NCBI GenBank assembly: GCA_013299115.1
Contig: JAAFKA010000022.1
Span: 23,501 to 87,500 of the forward strand
DNA: 64,000 bases
Source of the DNA: Cytophagales bacterium
Lineage (GTDB): Bacteria; Bacteroidota; Bacteroidia; Cytophagales; Thermoflexibacteraceae
Reading direction: 5' to 3'
A program made the position numbers and the translations under genes. Within the stretch, counting starts at the first letter, position 1. Every line of letters starts with the position of its first letter. Below the pieces are notes generated by a model, which saw nothing but the letters and a program-made list of their open reading frames with translations, had not been told where the DNA came from and did not search any database. This document shows, piece after piece, positions 60,037 to 64,000 of the stretch.

Positions 60037-61452
60037 TTAATCCATCAGTTGAAAAGCCAAATCGTAAGAAACATCATAAAAACCTTTGGGAAAGTTAGGT
60101 TTCAGTTTGCCTGTATTTTCGTCAATTTTATGGGCAGTTTTTACCATTTGTTTGCCTTCTTTGCGGAAATAATGAATACTAACATCAGTAGATTTGAGGT
60201 CAAATTTTTTGGTTTTTACCAATACTTGCAACATTCTGATGATATGCTCACTATGTGTTTCTATAAAATATACATTGTGATTGCCAATGCCTAACAAAGT
60301 TTCTATAAATTTTGCTTGCAAACGAGGGTGCAGATGCACTTCGGGCTGCTCAATCAACAAAGTTTTACCTTTTTGTTCATATTTGTTTAGGCTATAAATC
60401 TCCATTTCTGCAAGTAAAGCCTGAGCAAAAATGGGTAGTTGCAACGATACACCAAAACCTACATCTTTGATGTTATTGTCTAATTCGTGTAGTTTTATCC
60501 TAAATTCTTTGGCTATGCCTGCATTTTTTATCTCAAAATCCTCTGCCAAGCCAAAATCGGCAAGCAAAGTAAGTAATTTTGCCTTAAAATCTGGCGGAGA
60601 GTCGGGACTTTCTAAGAAATTTATTAAATCTCTGATGTTGTTGATATAATTTATTTTTTTGTTATCTTTTTGAATATAAAGCCTATCTGGTATGTGATAC
60701 AATAAGGGATTAATATAGTCAATTTGCATTAATTGACGTGCTATGTAAAATTGCGAAAAAGATAAAAAGTGTATAAGGAAATATATATCCTGATTAAATT
60801 TTATTTGGTTAGCCAAAGAAGTATTATCTAAAATAGTCAAAAAACCGTCTTTGGTATAGTTTACGTCAGTGATATGAAAAGTTTGTTTTGTTATAAAATT
60901 TTCAAAAATTATATCACAAGTTGTAGAATTGCCAAGTACATGATAAGTTTTTGCATCTTTATTATTGGGTGTTTGGTTATCAAAATTAAAATGTAAAATG
61001 CCTACATTTGCATTAGAAATAGCCAAAGAAATATTGTTATGTTTACTTAAATCATTAGAAAATTCGTAGTTTACAATAGTTGGTGTATCAATTAGTTGTA
61101 ATTTGCCTTCTACATATTGTTTTAATTGCTTATTGTTTGTAGAAAAATCAAAAGCTGCTTTGGTATAGTATTCTACATAATCTTTTCCAAATTCAAAGGA
61201 AAATCCTAATTTCCTATCTATTTCGTGGTTGTAAACAGTTTCATAATAATTTCCTAAATCTGCATAAAAATCGGATAAAGTTAAATTATACTCTCCTTTA
61301 TTTGTTCTATACAAACTTTGTTTAAGAGCAAGCAAAAACTTCAACACACTACTTTTGCCTGCACTATTTTCGCCAATGAGAATATTGATACGAGAAAAAT
61401 CAAATTCCTCATTTAAAAAACCTCTGTAATTTTGTAGTTTGAGTTTAAACAT
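60037..61452 (-). CDS. DUF3696/AAA_21-type ATPase, defence-like
   Basis: 471-residue SMC/ABC-type ATPase. Walker A IGENSAGKSSVLKFL (residues 26-40), long middle helical/beta region with no motif recognised, signature-like VGFGVSLQLPIFAQALLAEM, Walker B LLIEQPEVHLHPRLQAK, switch His in FIETHSEHIIRMLQVLV, and a DUF3696-like C-terminus. Family members without further domains often occur in defence islands with a nuclease partner. Here only a 63-residue coding frame follows. A cytosolic protein; substrate and trigger are unknown. It is bounded by housekeeping-type genes. Confidence 0.8.
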   Translation of the reverse strand: MFKLKLQNYRGFLNEEFDFSRINILIGENSAGKSSVLKFLLALKQSLYRTNKGEYNLTLSDFYADLGNYYETVYNHEIDRKLGFSFEFGKDYVEYYTKAAFDFSTNNKQLKQYVEGKLQLIDTPTIVNYEFSNDLSKHNNISLAISNANVGILHFNFDNQTPNNKDAKTYHVLGNSTTCDIIFENFITKQTFHITDVNYTKDGFLTILDNTSLANQIKFNQDIYFLIHFLSFSQFYIARQLMQIDYINPLLYHIPDRLYIQKDNKKINYINNIRDLINFLESPDSPPDFKAKLLTLLADFGLAEDFEIKNAGIAKEFRIKLHELDNNIKDVGFGVSLQLPIFAQALLAEMEIYSLNKYEQKGKTLLIEQPEVHLHPRLQAKFIETLLGIGNHNVYFIETHSEHIIRMLQVLVKTKKFDLKSTDVSIHYFRKEGKQMVKTAHKIDENTGKLKPNFPKGFYDVSYDLAFQLMD

Positions 61453-61560
61453 TGTGTATTTTTTTATTAGAGATAACCACGCAATACTAACATTTTTTTG
61501 ATAAATGTTAAGGCTAAAGGACTTACAAATGTAAAGTTTTATTTTTTGATACCCAAAAAA

Positions 61561-62748
61561 TCAATTCGTTACCACCGCATATTTTTCTCTCAATGCCAAA
61601 GAGTAGAAAATAGCCTGACAAACAGAGCCTAACTCTACGCCATGCGTGGAGATAAAAGTGGTTTCTATAATTCCAAAAGATTTGAGGGCTACTAACAAAA
61701 TGCCTATCAAATACAAATAGCTGGCTGGCACTAAATAACGGGCTTGCAAGCCTCCCCGCAAACGACAAACAATGCTGGAAATGAAGGTAAATAAGGCAGC
61801 AGCCAAGCCATTGAGCAAGCCAAACTTGATAGAAAAGTTATAAGAAAACAAAAAAGGCGTAACCAAAGACAAAGCACCAATAAAACACAAACAAACCAAC
61901 AAGACGTGCATAATGAGTGAGTATTTTTCTATGTCTAACATCAAAATAACAAAGACACAAGTAAATAAAGTGAGCAAGCCAATGGAAACAGGCAAGGCTT
62001 GATTGCCCCAAGTGGTGGCATCTGCCCAGAGGTATTTGAAAGCATAGCCGTTGAGCGTAGCCAAAAAAAGCATAGAACTCAAAATCATAGTAGAAAAGAG
62101 TAAATAAACCGTTTTTTGCGACATCCAAAACAAAAACACATTGTAGGCAATGATGACGAACAAAGTACCAAATAAAATTCCGAAAATCATATTTTCGTTA
62201 AACACCTCGTTGTAAAAATCCTTTGGTTGCCAAAGAAATACAGGAATTTGCATACTGCCTTCGGTCTGAAAACGGAGGTAAAACACCGAAGTTTTGTTTG
62301 GGGCTACCACTATCGAGTGGGCTATGTTGTGGTGGGCTATTTCTCTGGTGGCAAAGGGCTGGGCATCGCCTTCCGTATCACTTTCCCACGTGGAGTCGGT
62401 GGCTTGCCTGTAAATGGTCAGGTTGTCTATCAATGGATAGTTGATTTCTAAAATGTATTCTCTTTCTACCTTGACATCGCCTTTAATTTCGAGTTTTGTC
62501 CAAACTACAGCGTTGGTAAAGCCAAAATTGAGAATATCTTTATTTGAACGAATAAATTTATCGGCAAAAACAGGCGAAGCTACTTGGTCTATGGTTAGCT
62601 TGCCTGCTGTGTCCACATAAAAATCCAGCAATTTGCCTACCAAAAAGTGATTAGCTTTTGACATGGCTTTTTGTTTGGGCTGTGCAAAGACAGTCTGCGA
62701 ACAAAATACCCAGAAAAAGAGTTGCCAGCAAAAAAAGAAAAACCTCAT
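61561..62748 (-). CDS. 7TM-DISM membrane protein lacking an output domain
   Basis: 395 residues from the ATG at 62748 (MRFFFFCWQLFFWVFCSQTVFAQ, a signal peptide); an ATG 27 bases upstream is possible. Extracellular 7TMR-DISMED2 domain (about 45-180, with NAVVWTKLEIKGD and YILEINYPLIDNL), then seven membrane helices. The protein stops right after helix seven (SLALREKYAVVTN), where kinases, GGDEF or HTH domains normally follow. It may be a truncated receptor or rely on a separate output partner. Downstream sequence to 61453 does not carry an output domain. Confidence 0.85.
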   Translation of the reverse strand: MRFFFFCWQLFFWVFCSQTVFAQPKQKAMSKANHFLVGKLLDFYVDTAGKLTIDQVASPVFADKFIRSNKDILNFGFTNAVVWTKLEIKGDVKVEREYILEINYPLIDNLTIYRQATDSTWESDTEGDAQPFATREIAHHNIAHSIVVAPNKTSVFYLRFQTEGSMQIPVFLWQPKDFYNEVFNENMIFGILFGTLFVIIAYNVFLFWMSQKTVYLLFSTMILSSMLFLATLNGYAFKYLWADATTWGNQALPVSIGLLTLFTCVFVILMLDIEKYSLIMHVLLVCLCFIGALSLVTPFLFSYNFSIKFGLLNGLAAALFTFISSIVCRLRGGLQARYLVPASYLYLIGILLVALKSFGIIETTFISTHGVELGSVCQAIFYSLALREKYAVVTN

Positions 62749-62971
62749 TTCCAACTTGTTACAAATTATTAGCAAAAATAGATAATTTTAATTTAATTTA
62801 TAAGACAAAACTTAGTATCAGATTATTTTCGTCAGCAAAAATATAATTTATTTTGATAGTGCCACACAAATAATGCTGCAATGATGTTAGAGCTAACATT
62901 TCTTACTAACTTATTTTCTTCCTATTTTCATAAAAAGCACAGTTATTACTTCCTAACCTCAAAGCCTCTTA

Positions 62972-63664
62972 TTATTTTTCCATACTTTTTACTACCGACA
63001 ACGCAACATAATACACTAAAATCAAAGGAATTGCTGCGACTTGCAAAACGGCTAATAAAATTACTGAACCGACGAGCAATAAATAGGTGTATTGATTGGC
63101 TGCCCAAGTAAAGTTTTTAAATTTTAGGGCAATTAAAGGCAATTCTGCCATCATTAAGTAAGACATAAGCAAAGCCACGCCAACCAAAACGTAAATATTG
63201 GTAAGAAAAGGCTCATAAAAAGTTTTTTGCTCTATCAAGTAGGGAAAAGAGCCAATCAACAAGGCATCAGCAGGCGTAGGAACACCAATAAAAGAGTCGG
63301 TTTGGCGGGTATCTATGTTAAATTTGGCTAAACGCAAAGCCGAAAAAACAGCAATTAACAAAGCTGTATAAATCCAAAAGTTTCCTGCTGTAGCCAAGTT
63401 TTCAGTTTTTAGCATCAGTTGGTACAAAATAAAGGCAGGCAAAGCCCCAAAACTCACGCAATCTGCTAAAGAATCTAACTCTTTGCCCATTGCACTGTTT
63501 GCCTTGACAGCCCTTGCCACAAAACCATCGAAAAAATCGAAGATTGCAGCCACTACAATCAATAAACTTGCCGTAGTCAGGCTGCCCGAAAAACATTGAA
63601 TAATACCCAAACAACCACAAAAAAGGTTGCCCGAAGTCAAGAGGTTTGGAAGTTGTTTTAGCAT
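62972..63664 (-). CDS. pssA: CDP-diacylglycerol--serine O-phosphatidyltransferase
   Basis: Integral membrane enzyme making phosphatidylserine, precursor of phosphatidylethanolamine. About 230 residues from the ATG at 63664 (MLKQLPNLLTSGNLFCGC), the usual Bacteroidota N-terminus; a further 14 codons upstream are probably not translated. The CDP-alcohol phosphatidyltransferase motif is complete: DGFVARAVKANSAMGKELDS then LAD (DGxxARx8GxxxDxxxD). Six to eight membrane helices follow. Confidence 0.95.
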   Translation of the reverse strand: MLKQLPNLLTSGNLFCGCLGIIQCFSGSLTTASLLIVVAAIFDFFDGFVARAVKANSAMGKELDSLADCVSFGALPAFILYQLMLKTENLATAGNFWIYTALLIAVFSALRLAKFNIDTRQTDSFIGVPTPADALLIGSFPYLIEQKTFYEPFLTNIYVLVGVALLMSYLMMAELPLIALKFKNFTWAANQYTYLLLVGSVILLAVLQVAAIPLILVYYVALSVVKSMEK

Positions 63665-63812
63665 TTTTTTAGTGCTTAGTTTCTTGTTTCTAACTTTTAG
63701 TTTCAAAAGTAAGGATTTAAAATGATTTTAATAGCAAAGAGGCAACAAAAAAACAGCACCCCATTTCTCCACGAAACAAGATGCCGTTTTTTTAATTTTT
63801 AATGTTGAATTT

Positions 63813-64000
63813 TTACTGTTTCACCGTTTTCTTCGTAGCCGTTTTGCCATCAGTGCTTAGGCTGATAACATAAACCCCTGCGGCTACGTGCTGCAAATGC
63901 AATTTGTGTTCGTAAGCACCTGCGGTAGCTGTTTCAGTGAATTGGTACACCTCTTTGCCCACCACGTCTGTTACAGAGATTTTCACTAAGCCAGCTTTTG
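63813..64000 (-). CDS. C-terminal end of a T9SS-secreted protein (partial)
   Basis: The right edge of the window cuts a minus-strand gene whose last 62 codons are visible. They form a type A type IX secretion sorting domain: KAGLVKISVTDVVGKEVYQF, then AGVYVISLSTDGKTATKKTV and KQ before TAA. The pattern (VYDxxGKxV... G-x-Y-x-x-x-L... x-K-x-x-x) marks cargo that is exported and usually anchored on the cell surface. The function of the rest is unknown. Confidence 0.85.
   Translation of the reverse strand, partial: KAGLVKISVTDVVGKEVYQFTETATAGAYEHKLHLQHVAAGVYVISLSTDGKTATKKTVKQ

Noticed and set aside
1..64000. CRISPR arrays, rRNA or tRNA genes
   Set aside because: No regular direct repeats with unique spacers were seen, and no rRNA or tRNA signature was recognised by eye; a covariance search would be decisive.

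Overview
The window is AT-rich chromosomal DNA from a member of the Bacteroidota, most likely a Cytophagales-like marine or freshwater gliding lineage. Evidence for this is a type IX secretion C-terminal signal on the partial gene at the right edge, a TonB-dependent receptor paired with a DUF4249 lipoprotein, 7TM-DISM receptors, a SiaB/SiaC pair, many Cys-lipobox lipoproteins, and promoters that fit the Bacteroidota pattern TTTG/TTG plus TAnnTTTG. No rRNA, tRNA or CRISPR array was recognised.

Layout. 0-5.2 kb: clpB (cut by the left edge) and sucA. 5.2-12.5 kb: an accessory stretch with a candidate structured small RNA, a Fic protein bracketed by repeats, two inverted Uma2 nuclease-fold paralogues, a DUF1493-like membrane protein next to a PD-ExK protein, an Rpn-family nuclease, and an MltD-like transglycosylase. 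12.6-16.9 kb: kdsA, a small membrane protein, dapB, gene debris, and the pyruvate dehydrogenase E2 gene. 17.5-23.7 kb: a complete RND efflux set (adaptor, pump, outer-membrane channel) with palindromic elements at every junction, then a di-haem peroxidase. 25-28.3 kb: SiaB/SiaC signalling, an AhpD-like protein and a 7TM-DISM/HTH receptor. 28.4-31.8 kb: a defence island (PIN toxin and antitoxin, Septu-like PtuB/PtuA). 32-41.8 kb: lipoproteins, a beta-lactamase-fold hydrolase, hmgA, a J-domain protein, a barrel protein, DUF4249 and a TonB receptor. 42-47 kb: a very AT-rich two-gene system. 47-59.7 kb: MarR regulator, mnmE, a giant LysM protein, typA, an ABC ATPase, a Glu/Leu-type dehydrogenase and an SDR. 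59.8-64 kb: a DUF3696 ATPase with a tiny partner, a truncated 7TM-DISM protein, pssA and a T9SS cargo end.

The most exciting locus is 42033-47053: a 1166-residue helical-repeat protein ending in a GHKL ATPase fold, translationally coupled by an ATGA overlap to a protein with two receiver domains followed by a TOPRIM/DUF4435-like nuclease domain. It resembles the Detocs defensive two-component systems, but the phosphate-sink receiver and the effector-bearing receiver appear fused in one chain. Together with the Septu-like pair, the PIN module and the DUF3696 ATPase, the window carries at least three independent candidate antiphage loci.

The other striking property is the density of unrelated palindromic elements in intergenic DNA: a roughly 90-nt family in five copies, a 35-39-nt family, short 13-14-bp hairpins, and several single long inverted repeats. 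Some abut start codons, lie inside a signal-peptide region, or enclose a small leader reading frame.
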